Below, one piece after another: positions 24,237-36,562 of a stretch of DNA of 64,000 nt. Positions within the stretch are counted from its first letter, which is position 1. Each line of letters begins with the position of its first letter. Source of the DNA: Paratinospora sagittata (taxonomy: Eukaryota; Streptophyta; Magnoliopsida; Ranunculales; Menispermaceae); NCBI GenBank assembly GCA_035771175.1, contig CM069593.1, forward strand, positions 18,691,956 to 18,755,955, given 5' to 3'. The position numbers and the translations under genes were made by a program. Under the pieces are notes generated by a model. It did not search any database. It saw only the letters and a program-made list of their open reading frames with translations, and was not told the origin of the DNA.

Positions 24237-24802
24237 GATTGAATGATTGGAATGACTTGATTGCATACCCTTTAGGTATACTGATTATTCTCTTGTTGTA
24301 TGACATTTATTTTGGCCATTCTAACTCATAAAGTTGAGAATGTCATAATTAATAATTATGAACCCCTTTCGAAATACCATTTGAGATATTAATAATTATA
24401 TATTATTAACATCTATACTTGAGAATGTCATAATTAACACACACCAAAAAAAAAAAAACTGTATAAATAACTCTAGTTCTCAATTCTAAAATACATTTAA
24501 ACATCAAGGTTTCAGATAATATTGAATAACAAAGATCTCGTGCATGTCAATGAATTTCTTTTAAATGAACTGACCAAATCTTTTTATTAAACAAATCTTC
24601 AGAGAACAATATCATAATTAACCCTTTGGTTAATTTTTAGAAGCACTTTCTTGGTCAATTGGTGGCAATTAAGCTTTATTTTTCAGTCAACTCTCCCAAA
24701 CATAAGATTCGGGCCTTCTGGTTGGTAGTGGTTTTTCTTCTTGACACCCCCTCCCCCAAAAATAAAATAAAATAATACTGTTCACTCACTGGGTATTATA
24801 TA

Positions 24803-24883
24803 CACATGCTATGGCATTTGAAGCCACGTTCTTACGGACCAGAATCTTAACCTGGTGACTTAGACCAACTCGGCCGTCTCAAC
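24803..24883 (-). pseudogene. tRNA-Leu(UAA) pseudogene or tRNA-Leu-derived relic
   Basis: On the minus strand the sequence opens with GTTGAGACGGCCGAGTTGG, the leucine tRNA A-box region, then has an anticodon arm whose loop contains TTAAG (UAA anticodon) closed by CCAG and CTGG, then GGCTTCAAATGCC in place of the T arm. The 3' half of the acceptor stem no longer pairs with the 5' half and several conserved bases are changed. It is too decayed to be a working tRNA. Confidence 0.6.
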
Positions 24884-27363
24884 TATTATGCTAAGAACTT
24901 TTTATTAGTCTATATATAAATATGTATTTTTGGTCAACAGATCATTTAATTTGTTGAATAGTTTTTTTAAAATATTTAACTAGAAAATTGTTTTAAAAAA
25001 TGACTCAAGAATTAATTTTTAGACATTTTTTTTGAATTGTGTTTGAACCAAATATAACCTTTATGTTATTTCCCACTAATAAAAAATAATTAATTAGAAA
25101 TTCTGATATGTCAGTGCACAAGTGTACAAATACAGTTGAGATGCATATGTCAAACCCAATGAAGCCATTTCTTTTCTCTATTTTATAAATAAAATGACCA
25201 AAGGACATGATAACAACATGTGATAAAAATCCAATCCGATGAAATATCAACATTTATGCATCCATTATACAGATAGCACATATGCTGGCTCATCACATAT
25301 AGCACCAATGCACCAATATATTCCTGCCTAACAAGTAACACCACCCATTTCATAATACAAAAAGTTGTAAGAATTTAACGGTAAAATCTTGAATTTAATA
25401 ATTTAGGACTCCTAAAATAAGCAAGATTTACCGAACAACTCTTTTTTTTTGGTGTTTGATCCCCCAGTATCCTTCGCTGATTCTTTTGCGGGATTAGACT
25501 ATTTAGGAGTCGGGAACGATATGCGATATTGAACAGTCACTTTCAAGAATCGAAACTGAGATATCGTCCCTCAACCAAAGCCTATACTTTGCTCCACAAC
25601 CAACAAAACTACCTAACTTTAGGTTTTACCGAACAACTTTTAAACAATTCAGATTCCACACCTAGAGCCCAAATAGGTTCAACAAGAAGTCCCCCATCAT
25701 ATCCTGTCACAGTTATTAAAACAAAGAGATACGTATACTATTGATCTACACTCAATTGTACTTAAGCATATATCTCATATCATGGCATTAAGATACCTCA
25801 TCTAACAAACACATGTGGTTGAATGCAAATCAATAGTATATAAAACATCAGTCACAAAAGCATTTTTCTATATGTAAAGTAACATATGCCTATCTCCTTC
25901 CTAGTAATTAAGACCGACCTTGGAATTAAGTTTCATAAATTTACAAATTTATGCTAATTCTGCCCCATTATATGTTATTTCCGAATGAGAGATGACTTGA
26001 GTCAATCAAAAGCGTTCCCCGTTCTACACACTTTCTTTTTCTCCGAGAGTGTACACAGAAGCTAAAATAAAGACTTGCAACATTTTCCTCGGAATTTAAT
26101 GAAGAAAGACCCACGAAACCATGCATGTACAAGTGAAATGAAACGCGTTTTTGATACTGATGTGCAACAATTCATGTTTGTTGATATGTATATTCTCTCT
26201 CATTCACACTTACCTACAAATCTTGCAAGCAAAATGTTTGTTTGGTCAATAAAGCTGATGCTGCCCTTCAACAAACTTTAATAACCTCCAAACCACCAAC
26301 CACATATAATAAATATAAAATGCTTTGGCACCGTCAAATATATAAGAGCCAAGGAAAGTCACTGCAACTTCAGATGAACCTAGCAATAAGTAAGACAAGA
26401 GGATTGGTCTAAACAAGAAGAGGTTTTTATGAAAAAAAAAAAAAAATCATTTCTCATTAAAAAGGTGGTCGTCTTATGATCTTAATAGACAGTAGTAGTA
26501 CGTACATAATTTAATTAAGGAAGTTCTATATTGTATAATTATTGGTGTTTCACGTTTTTCAGAATTTTAACATTTAATTTCCAAATCTTTTAAAAGGGTG
26601 GTCTTGATGATCTTGAAAGCTACTACTGTCTTTTAAAAGGTTGAAAACGCATCACTATCAGCAATTCTCAAGTCCTGGCCATATGGAAATAAACATGACA
26701 AAGGTCTAAATGGCGCTGTCGTAGAAAGGAGAAGCAATTGTTTCTCTCGTGTTTAATTGAATCCTAAAATTGACGACCCAAAGATATATATATGTATGTG
26801 TGTGTGTGTGAAACCATTGAAGTCCGTGAGAAAAACCACTATAAATAAACTGACAGCTTAATTTTTCATATTTGTGGTATTGGGAGCATTGAAGGATGGA
26901 TTGATTAATTTGATGGGTCTTACATATAACACCACTTTTGCCCGGGAGACACGTAAATTCATTAAGAGCTTGTATGTAAACTATGGGTTATATATGCTCG
27001 AGTACAAGAGAAAACTTTAAGAATGGGCTATTAATCAAACAAAATGATTTTTCAAGCATTAATGTAAACTAAAAGAGAAGTATAATGCGTACAAATTAAC
27101 AAGACTAATACATATATATCCCCTTATTTTGTTTATATTTTCTGAATCCTACAATATTTCAAGTATCTATCTATGTAAAAATGGAAGAAATTAATTCTAA
27201 GACATAAAAAGAACAAACAACAACAACTTTTGGATGGAAGAAAATGCTATACGATCAAAATTTTAAATTAAAAGGCTAAAGAGTTAGAAATCTCTTTCAT
27301 TAAATAATTAATAACTTAGAGTTAATTGTACTTGTAACATAATTTTTCACTTAATCTTTGATA

Positions 27364-27369
<6 letters not shown>

Positions 27370-27418
<49 letters not shown>
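27370..27418 (+). repeat. (GA)n microsatellite
   Basis: About 24 uninterrupted GA units, 90 bp upstream of the nested LINE. Confidence 0.95.
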
Positions 27419-27420
<2 letters not shown>

Positions 27421-28406
27421 TTCTGGTAAAGTTCGTAATTGAAAGCGAAGGAAATCGTCATGATTAAGGAAGGGAGGAAATCTTATTTTAATAATCAGAT
27501 TTATCAGAGAGATAATTTCCCTCACCATACTATTAACTCTAAGTTATCCTTGCCATCTTACTGTTCACCAAAGGGTCGAATATACGGGTGGCAATTTGGG
27601 TCGCGGCCCGACCAGATTCTGTTGGGCCTAAGAATAATCGGGTCAGGTTAGGTCGGGTAGGGCAGGGCCGACATTGAAAAATCTTGACCCAAGCCCGACC
27701 CAAAAAAAATATGGACCGGGCCTTTCGGGCCTTAAAATCGAGCCTTTAGACCGAACTTTTGGACCACCAATGTAACCATATTTTAATGTTAGAATAAATA
27801 CAATAAAATATAAAATTTTAGTTCAATAATTAAATAAAACATACAAATGATTATTTTATGCAAATAATTTTTTTATGTATATATCACATTTATTTAATTT
27901 ATCTAAAATATGTGTTGATTCATTCTAATCATTGAAATGAGTGAGTTTACATATGTGGTTGGATAATATCTTTCTTTCATAATTTTAGCCCAACTTATGC
28001 TACTATAATTTAGTTAAATTCATTATATATTTATATCTAGCCCTACGTACATTTAGAGAGTATACTTAATGAAGTATACTTGGTAAAGTTTTTATTTTTA
28101 TTTTTAGAGAGTACACTTAATAAAGTTGAAATGCTGCAAAATAAAAAGGATACAATATAATATATATTGTATACATATATTCTTAATTAATTATATGTAC
28201 TTTTTTTCGTATTATAAACTTAATTGAATATACTCTTACTTATGTATATACAATACAAATATATACCTTTAATTATATAAGTATATAACACTCTTGATTA
28301 TTGTGTTTTCCTTACTACACACACTTTATATACTCTTAACTGCACTAACACTCTTGATTATGTTTTTTTTCTTTCATTTTCTAAACTCTTAATTATAAAT
28401 AAATAT

Positions 28407-28407
28407 G

Positions 28408-28450
<43 letters not shown>
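28407..28450 (+). repeat. (TA)n(GT)n microsatellite
   Basis: A TA run passing into about 15 GT units and then GC-rich alternating GTGCACGCGCGC. A matching GT run lies at 31757-31780 in the second copy of the duplicated internal segment. Confidence 0.9.
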
Positions 28451-28453
<3 letters not shown>

Positions 28454-28533
28454 CACGCGCGCATAATATAAATTCTCTTGAATCTTAATTATGTTTTATT
28501 TTTTGTCATTTTATACTCTAATTGTATATTATA

Positions 28534-29404
28534 TGTTGGTGCAAGATTTGACCAACACCAGCAGACGATGAGGTGGAGGGAGGATGTTGATCTAGAACTC
28601 GTCAGAGTGTCAGAGAATTCGCTGCAGGTTGATTATCTGAGATAGGGAAAACAAGAGAAAGTAAGCTATCGTAAGGAACACCGGTGTGGTGTTGGCCAAA
28701 GACCCTCTGATGCCTAAGTTAGTTCAGAGCTCCGTAGAGTTAGTAGTACTAAATTGAGTCGATAATTGCTTACCTTCCCCTTAGGGATTATGGTCTTTTT
28801 ATAGAGAGGGCTTGAGGTCTTTGACATTGTAGTAGTGTTGTTGTAGAATTAGGAATCAAACTTGTGCTGGAAGAGCATATTTGATTCCTAGTAGAATTAG
28901 AAAAATCTAGTATGATCCTTATGGGATTAAGATGACTTATCAGCCTCCTAATCTAACTAATAGAGTTTTAGGCCTTATCAGAGTCGAATTAGGAGTATAT
29001 CTCGAACTTATCGCAGTGGATCACGCCTTATTCCTATCTGATTTGTAGTCTCCCATTATATCTGCTTGTTTACGAAGATATGGTCTGTGAAGGAGATCGA
29101 TAGATATTGGTCGGGTAGTATACGTCGTCCTACCGACCTATTGTTGTTGCCCTATAGTCGCAAACATGTCAGCCAGATCGACAACCAAAGCTGCCGACTT
29201 GGAGTCCTCTAATGTTAACCTGTTTATTATGGTGAATAATACATCAATCTGGTCAGTAAGACCGACCATGTCGTTGTATGCTTTGCTGAGTAGATCTGTA
29301 TTCTCTATTCAGAATAGGTCGGTATATCTACCTGGTCTGCATTGCATCCTACTTTGTGACACACGTGTAGCTGACCTGTCTTATGCTCGGTATATGGTCC
29401 AACA
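28534..29404 (+). mobile_element. Solo LTR, 871 bp, copia type, inside the hAT-like element
   Basis: Begins TGTTGGTGC and ends GGTCCAACA, the short inverted ends typical of copia LTRs. A TATA-like TTTTTATAGAGAGG near 28796 sits in the expected promoter place. The flanking 5-mers TTATA and CTATA match at 4 of 5 positions. No gag/pol is present. Confidence 0.65.
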
Positions 29405-29761
29405 CTATATTTACTCTAATTAAGAAATAAACTATGTATGTGGATTATTTGTTTTATTTAATTTATCTTAAATGTGTGTTGATTCATTCTAATCATTAAA
29501 ATGAGTGAGTTTATATATATAGTTGGATAATGTCTTTCTTTCATAATTGTAGCCCAACCCATGTTATTATAATTTAGTTAAATTCATTATATATTTATAT
29601 CTAGCTCTACATACTTTTAGAGAGTATACTTAATAAAACATACTTGGTAAAGTTTTTTTTTAAAGAGTATACTCAACAAAGTTGAAATGCAGCAAAATAA
29701 AAATGATATAATATAATATAAATTGTATATATATAATATCTTAGTTGATTATATATACTAT

Positions 29762-31618
29762 TGTCACGACGCCCCTGACGTAGGCTGACGTCATGACCGG
29801 CACAGTGTATTATATACTGTACATACCCATATATAGTATACAATATACTGTCACCCTCAACGGACATTCACAAAAATTCCCAATATACCACAAATCAAAT
29901 CAAATCAAATATCTATATAGATGATCATTCCACTCACATTCATTCCACAAATTAAATTCTCACCTGATAAATATCTATGATCATCTCATTCCCTCATCCC
30001 AAGTATTATATAATATTACCACACAACCCATCTAGGTGATAGTATATCTATAGTGTGTGATACTATACATATCAAAATAACAAACATATAACCTATTTCC
30101 TCCAAGCATACATACACATACCAGACGAAGGCTCACGTGATTATCACTCACGGATTTTTCCTTTTCCCTTCGACTCAATACCTGAAATATTGGAGGAAAT
30201 GGAGTGAGCAAACAACAGCTCAGTGAATATAGTTCTTGACATGACAATCGCATGCATTTTAAGAAACATGGCATATCAAATCGATTTAAAACATTTCAAA
30301 AGCACATATGCACCATTCATCAAAATAATATACGTGCACACAATATTGGTCATTCATAAATATTTTACCATCTCCCTCCTTCAAGGCAAGAGAGCGGGTC
30401 TAACCCTTGTATGGCCGTACAAGGTAGCCACAACCTCTTATTACCCAATTCACAGTCATTTCAAGGATCTCAACCCTTGTTAGGACAGGCCTAGTGACAA
30501 TGAGGACTCGCAAAACCTCATCCGGGTCTAATTCCTAACGAAATGACATCATTACAAACTCCAATTGCTAAAATCAGTTTGCATGATCCATAAAACTCAA
30601 TGCATTATATATAAATAGAACATGCCTGCAAGCAAACATTTTATATGTGTACAATGTCATACAAGAACCAAATCAAGAAAACTATACTCACAGTGGTTAC
30701 ACGGGGTTTCTCAGTCAATCGAGCAACAATAAATGTCTATCATAATTGCTTCCTCAAGAGCATTTATCCATGCACTTGAGCTCTCAATTTAAACACTGAA
30801 ATGAACCATAGATTATCATGAGAATCACCATTTCAACTCACCAAAACATTATGACTATACTCAAATTTTCTAGTTGGTTCAGCAGCTAAGATGGGGTTAT
30901 TTCACCATTAAAATACATATGAAAACATATGTCATATCCACAAAGCATGTTCTTAACATCGAAACGTCCGGAATTCAGTTCTCTACGATTCTATGATCTC
31001 AAACCGGAGTTTCATTGGATTCTAATTCCATTTTATTCACGGGATATGATTATAATACTATTCACATAACTGTTCACGTCATCACTATTCATTGGAAACA
31101 TGTAAATTGTACTAAAATTGTCAAACGGTCTCCAAAAATCATGACCTTAGCATCGATGGACTCGCAACTGTCCATTCTACCATTCTATAGCCTTAAACTG
31201 GAGTTTCATTGGGAATGGTCTCCAATATACACTCTAACTTCCAACAGTCATAAAAGTTTCATTGGGAGTTTCATTGGGAATGGTCCAGGGAGTGTTTTCC
31301 AACCTTCTTAGCGGATTTTCATTCACGTTGAGTCAAAACCCCAATTGTTAAAAACGCCGTAAACGGCTCCCACAGTAAAAATTACTCCACCAGAATCGTT
31401 ACATCTACCTTAGATATTAATTTCACGAAGAAATAGAGTGAAAATTACTAACCACGAGTCCCGGTTTCGAGCGAATCGCCCGTTCTCCTTTTTTTTCTCT
31501 TTCTTTCTTCTCGGTTCTCTTTCTCTCTGCTTCTTTCTTTCCTTTTCGTTCCAGCGACTTCTTTCGTTCGTTTAATTTTTATTTTTATTTTTTATCTTTC
31601 CATATGAGTACTGTTCAC
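29762..31618 (-). mobile_element. Reversed gypsy LTR fragment, truncated at a palindrome
   Basis: On the minus strand this is the same LTR family as 36565-38457 and 45764-47726. It has the shared 3' end (CGTGACA, with TGACGTCA at 29786-29793), and the MITE-like CTCACTCCATTTCCTCC region and PSK-distal blocks line up. It lacks roughly the first 270 bp of the full LTR and stops exactly at one arm of a GTACTGTTCAC palindrome (31608-31618). About 60 bp of the host hAT-like DNA is also missing at this edge, so truncation came from a deletion. Confidence 0.75.
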
Positions 31619-31748
31619 AAATATATACTCTTAATTATATAATACTCTTGACTTAATTAAATATATATTACACACACTTTATATACTCTAAATTGTAATA
31701 ACTAATAATACACTTGATTATGTTTTTTTATCATTTTGTAAAGTCTTC

Positions 31749-31780
<32 letters not shown>

Positions 31781-32974
31781 GATGTATGTATGTATGTAGT
31801 ATTTTTTTGACACAATGTATGTAGTATGTATTATATATAATATATATGCTGTAATTATATAACACAATCTTAATTATGTGTGTCAATGTGTATGTGTAAA
31901 TTTGTAATTAAGAGTATATTACACATACACATGTATTTATTTTATAATAAATATAAAATATATACACGTGTATGTATAATCGGGCCTTTGGACCGGGTTA
32001 GCAGGTTGGGCCTGGTCTAGCTATATGATCACAAACCCGTCCAATAAGTTTTAAGACCGAGCCGAGCCGACCCATATAATAGTCGAGTTTGGATCTGGAT
32101 CGAGCCATTTATAGCGAACCAGGTCAAGCCCATGGGCCTCGAGCTAAATTGCCTAGTTGAATATGATAATTAATTACAACAGGTGTTACAATAGGTTCAC
32201 TTGTCTTTGGGTCCCCATCGTTGAGATTGGTCCCTTCATCACTCTGGCCAATATTTATGTTCGTCCTTGTTCCAGCTCTTGATTGATGACCCTTCCATCC
32301 CTCTGTTGCCTCTTTTCAACTTGATTTGGGAAGCTATTGTTCCGTCAAAAGTTAAAGTATTTGAATGGATTTTGGCCTATAATAAGCTTAGCATGGGTGA
32401 TGAGCTTCGAAGGCATTTTCCTTATTTATGTTTGCAACCTCACTGTTGTTCTTTGTGTTTTAATAGTGCAGATGATGCTGGCCATTTGTTCTTTAGTTGT
32501 TCCTTTGCTTTGCGAATTTGGAATGAATGGCATTCTAGACTTGAAAATTGTTTCTCAGCCCCTACTCGTTCAAAGATGCTTTGATGATCTCTCACATTAG
32601 TGGTCTCAATGGGAAGCAAGTAAAGATTATGCATTCGGCTAATTTGGCGTCAATTTGGATGATTTCATCGAACTAAAACCGTCGCATCTTTTATGGTGGT
32701 GTTAGGACAATTGAGGATGTTTGGAATGATGTGATGTTATTAACTAGTTCATGGCTAATGGCCTTCAAGATTAAATGGTGGATTAGAAACGGGAGAGTGT
32801 TTGAAGTGACCTCTTGATGTTTTGTTTTGTTTAGTTTTGGGGTGTTGTACTTGTTTTTTCATTTCTTTGTTAGATAATGAATAACTCTAATGCTCCTTTC
32901 AGTTTTTCAACATTTTGATTATTAATATATCTTTATTGTTTATTCTCAAAAAAAAAAACAAAAGAGATAATTTC

Positions 32975-34199
32975 GAGACAAGATGATGTAACCCATTTAG
33001 TTCATTTGCTTGGTATGCATCACTTATTTGGTCTATCTAAAGGGAAGCACAATCTTTGCTTCAACTAAGATATCCAATTTTTTTTAATTTTAAGATACCT
33101 TTATTGATCCTAATAAGGTGTTGGCGCAGTTGGTCACCAACTTCACGGGCATTACACAAGTCGTGAGTTCAAATTGCAGAAAGACAGTAATTTTTCAAAC
33201 TGTGTCATGGTGAGCGCCTGTACAAGGTTCGTAAAACCTACGTCAGTGTGGGGTACAAGTTGGACGGAAGGGACAGATTTTCAAACTCAACTTGGGCTAG
33301 TTCGTGTCGCTAAATGGTTATTGTAGTTTCACTCTATTGATGAATATTATATATTTATATCTTCTCTAAAAAAATACTTTTATTGATTCATCTTAAAAAA
33401 AAAACAAAAAAAAAACACATTGATTTATATCTTCCTAAACTTTTAACCTTTGAAACCAGGCACTTTCTTTATCAGGACCATAATTAGTATCGATATTATT
33501 TTTAACATGAATAATCACATCTAACTCAAGTGTAAGATTTTATTTTAAAAGAAAATTTTAATATTATTAACTAGCGAAGATGAAATATCAATTTATATTC
33601 TATGTGATAAATTATATTTTGATCCACACATTCTCAAAGAAGTTAGTCTGCCCTAGCTTTTGCTAGGGTTCAGAGAAAGGGGACAAGCAAACGGCTCTGT
33701 TTTTAATAAATTAATATCACAAGCCCAAAAGTTGACTTGTTAGGATCCAGCTCTTGTTCTTTTAGCAGAAAATGTTCTTATTCTTGGTGGACATAATTAA
33801 TTCTCTTAGAGTCTGGTATCTTTGATCTGTGACACCACTGCTGACAGAGACTTGGCACTCACTCTCTTTCTTGCTTTCTTCCTCGTTTAAATCATCTCAA
33901 ATTAGCATGGGGCACTATTAGGAGGTTTCATTTCTTCTGAAACTGAAACTCCAAATCATCTGTTCTCTCTGTGTTTTTTTTTTTGTTTTTTTGTTTGGTT
34001 TATACATGAACTAGTAAATGAAAGGTGCTTGTAACTGCCTACCCGTAATGTGATAACGCTTTGTTCAGTTTGCATGTGTTTATATCTGACACCTGCACTG
34101 CTGTACCAGCTCCATAAGCATCTTAAAGCAATTTTGTTTTCACCCTTTTCTTTGACTCTGATCATCTATTTTCTTTCTCCTTGAAACTAAACTAAAGTC
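32975..34199. other. Intergenic DNA and promoter of the phytosulfokine gene
   Basis: Contains the SINE at 33095-33390. A weak TATA-like TTTATATC near 34079, about 120 bp before the PSK start codon, is the best core promoter candidate. Confidence 0.45.
33095..33390 (+). repeat. tRNA-derived SINE
   Basis: GGCGCAGTTGGTCACC (A box) at about 33124 and GTGAGTTCAAATTGC (B box) at about 33166 form a pol III promoter. The body runs to TTATATCTTCTCT followed by an A tail near 33372. Near-identical flanks beginning ATACCTTTATTGAT (33095) and ATACTTTTATTGAT (33375) look like a target duplication. The 3' tail resembles that of the LINEs here. Confidence 0.65.
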
Positions 34200-34682
34200 A
34201 TGAAGAAGCAAAGCCTTGGTTCTTGGGGGATCTTCTTCTGCTCCATTCTCCTTGTTTTCTTTCTTTCTTCCAATTCAACAACAGCAACACGTCTCCTTCT
34301 GCCAACTTTAGGTTTGAGAAGATCTTAATAAGTTTTCATGAGTTTCTTATGTGTAATTCTGTTTTCTTGCAAAACTCTCATGTTAATTTGGTGGTGTCTT
34401 CAGGTGAAGGCATGGTGAAGAACACTAATGGGTTTCCTCAAACAGTTCCTGAATTGAAGATGGAAGATGATGGTTCAATTCTGGATGTGAGACCTCTAGC
34501 TCTCTTTCTTTCATTTTTCATTTTTTTTTAAGTGCCCTCTTCTTCTTCTTTTTTTAAAAATGTCATCTTTACAGCTGATGGAGATTGAGAGGTGTGGCAA
34601 TAAAGATGAAGAATGCTTGAAGAGGAGAATGATGGCAGAGGCTCACTTGGACTACATCTACACCCAACATCACAAGCCATAG
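34200..34682 (+). CDS. PSK: Phytosulfokine precursor (three exons)
   Basis: Exons 34200-34311, 34404-34486 and 34575-34682 join with GT-AG introns (donor phases 1 and 0) into a 100-residue preproprotein. Residues 10 to about 30 form a hydrophobic signal peptide ([13 protein letters not shown]). The C-terminal part has the conserved ERCG...DEECLKRR block and then [13 protein letters not shown], where YIYTQ is the phytosulfokine pentapeptide. In this family the tyrosines are sulfated by TPST in the Golgi, helped by the acidic residue next to YIYTQ, and subtilases release the peptide outside the cell, where PSKR receptors read it to promote growth and tune immunity. The length is typical. Which PSK paralogue it is cannot be decided. 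Confidence 0.93.
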
Positions 34683-36303
34683 GTTACTACTAGAACACAA
34701 AATAAAATAAGGATGCACATGTTGTCCTGAACTACTCTTGAAATTCCCAAAAATAAAAGCAGCAGCCAGAGAATATAATATATAGGTTAATTAATGCCAT
34801 GGATAGTGTGTTGTTGATTTTTCATCCAATGAATGGATTTACTTCTACTATTGTGCTCATTATCTACAAGGAAGCCATGATAAGAATTTTTTTGCTATTC
34901 TCACTTTTCCTTGAAAAGATTTTGGGTCATGCCATTGCATTATTCCGGGAGAGAGATGTACAGTTTGCAACAGGAAATATTTAACCTTGGCTATTGATTA
35001 AAACCATTCAGATAAAAGGAAATAATACGTAGAGCTGTCATTTGATCACTGCACAAGAGTTGCATACAAGGCGAGTTCATAATTTTTCAAATTGTAATCT
35101 TCTAGTGACAACAAAAATCTAAACTTGAGCTTCATATTTGAGCCATAACCGACTTCTCTGCAAGATTGTTTCAAGTCCATCAACATGAAATCTTTCAACC
35201 TGTTAAAATTGAAAGTGATCTATATTATGTGCCTGCTGAGCAAGGGTATGGACACAAACTTCACCTGGGAAAGAACCCCAAGAAATGGGCACAGCATCTA
35301 ATGAAGGAGCAAAAACAGAGGAAAAGAAAAGATCATAACACAGATGATCCAACTTCCGTATGTAATACCATCAAGTGCCCTATGAACATGTAACAAGAGA
35401 AATCCAAGCTTTGGATGAAGCTTTCTATCATGAATTGTCCAAGAAGAAACAGTAACCGAAATAAAGAACTGCTGTCTTTCATGGTTTTCGGTTTTCATTT
35501 CACAAAATTACTTCTTTTTGTAACTCTAACTAGCTAAGGAATTATGATTTTATCTGACTCTTTGAATAGGCAACCACATATGTTTTCTCACTGAAAAAAC
35601 GGATATGTTCACATACTAGGCTCTATATGCTGCACAAGCAAGGTTCTGTAACAAAAAATTTCTTTAGGTTTTTAATTAACTGCATCTACGCAGTTGCATC
35701 AATGCAAAGTGAACTCAACGCAGAGTTACAGAGAGTATGCTTTTCTATCTTTCTTTTTCTTCTATGTCCAGCCATTGTTCACTTATTACACGAACACAGG
35801 AAGCAAACAGGATAAAATGAACAAAAGTAGAGGTTTCTTCCAATTCAACACAAGAAATATCAAAGATCTTACTTGGAAAAACAACACGCAGTCCTATCTA
35901 TCTACCTCTCAAGACACAATATCTTGAGTACCAATGATGGCGACCACATCTGCTGACATGTTTACTACTCAATGCCCGTTTCTGGTATATACCTAGAAAC
36001 TGAAATAGTTTATAAAGTTTCAAGCGTAATGAAATAAATGATATTGACACCATGATAGTAAAGATCAAAATAGAACTAATTCATGATTTTCCTAACCCCA
36101 TGCAGTTAAAACATACCCTATTCAGAGTTAATGCAGATTCCTCATGCCAGTCCTTTCTTTGTATGAAACGAGCTTTTTTTTTTTTTTTGAGAAGAGACAA
36201 ATATGTATGTATCATATATAAAGAAAACTACAACCAAAACAAGGGGGAGTACCAGTAGTACTTAGAGCAATAAGGCCAAAATCAAGAGAACAACTAACAA
36301 CAA
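34683..36303. other. Intergenic, with one unrecognised coding-like fragment
   Basis: The PSK 3' UTR comes first. A poly-T run lies at about 36174-36190. Apart from the fragment at 35148-35457, no protein-like signal is seen. Confidence 0.5.
35148..35457 (+). pseudogene. Unrecognised coding-like fragment, frame-broken
   Basis: One frame from about 35148 to 35350 gives a well-mixed protein-like stretch (for example SDLYYVPAEQGYGHKLHLGK and KKWAQHLMKEQ) ending in a Lys/Arg-rich segment. A second frame then gives VPYEHVTREIQALDEAFY to a stop at 35455-35457. The two frames meet around 35355-35375, so a small indel probably breaks the frame. I do not recognise the family. It may be the last exon of a decayed gene or a captured fragment, and chance cannot be excluded. 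Confidence 0.3.
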
Positions 36304-36322
36304 ACATGAACCCCAATCAAAT
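36304..36322 (+). repeat. LINE target duplication, left copy (19 bp)
   Basis: Matches 48657-48675 at 18 of 19 positions (core ACCCCAATCAAAT), across more than 12 kb. This shows that everything between entered as one LINE that was later split. Confidence 0.85.
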
Positions 36323-36551
36323 GGGTATGGAGATTCTTTGAGGAACCGATACCTTTGTGGGTGCAAATCATTTCTAGTCGTCATGGTTCGTTGGTGCTGG
36401 ATGGAGTAGGTCGGCGGTCTGGTCTCACGTATAAGAGTCCTTGGAAGTTCATCTCCTTGTTAGCGCCTCAAGTGGTACCCCATTTGGAATTTAAAGTCAG
36501 TAACGGTCAGACTTTCAAATTTTGGGAGGAGAGGTGGTTGGATAACTCAAA
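36323..36551 (+). pseudogene. LINE fragment, left part
   Basis: Encodes WRFFEEP..LWVQIISS..., SPWKFI and TFKFWEERWLDN, the segment between reverse transcriptase and the zf-RVT domain in plant L1 LINEs. It is 5'-truncated here and interrupted at about 36551 by the gypsy element. It resumes at 47727. Confidence 0.85.
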
Positions 36552-36562
36552 TTTTGGGAGGA
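36515..36562 (+). repeat. 16-bp direct repeat: templated filler at the LTR junction
   Basis: The 16-mer TCAAATTTTGGGAGGA occurs at 36515-36530, its native place in the LINE, and again at 36547-36562, directly before the truncated LTR. The second copy replaces the missing first 62 bp of the LTR. Confidence 0.85.

Larger units (their letters stand above)
24242..27507. other. Intergenic DNA with a tRNA-Leu relic and a GA microsatellite
   Basis: No protein gene recognised. Mostly AT-rich unique-looking sequence. Confidence 0.5.
27583..32155 (+). mobile_element. hAT-like non-autonomous element carrying two LTR insertions
   Basis: Starts TACGGGTGGCAATTT and ends AAATTGCCTA (reverse complement TAGGCAATTT), resembling the TAGGGGTGGCAA ends of plant hAT MITEs. 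The flanking 8-mers are GTCGAATA (27575-27582) and GTTGAATA (32156-32163), a 7/8 match to a hAT-size duplication. GC-rich CGGGCC/GGGCCT subterminal blocks occur at both ends. The middle is AT-rich and internally duplicated: 27880-28200 resembles 29452-29760, and 28250-28440 resembles 31618-31790. No transposase is visible. Confidence 0.55.
27508..32974 (+). mobile_element. LINE (L1-type) 3' end, split by a hAT-like element
   Basis: LINE sequence is seen at 32164-32962. Its frame from 32267 encodes the C-terminal zf-RVT domain: PSKVKVFEWI, then C-x2-C (CCSLCF), H (GHLFF) and a final C (SCSFA). It ends in an A-rich tail at 32948-32962 followed by AGAGATAATTTC (32963-32974). The same 12-mer occurs at 27508-27519, so the LINE probably began at 27520 and its first 63 bp were separated from the rest by the hAT-like insertion. 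It is 5'-truncated, and the frame breaks after 32584. Confidence 0.65.

Noticed and set aside
29166..29423. Open frame of 85 codons
   Set aside because: Lies inside the 871-bp solo LTR, with no domain similarity or codon bias.
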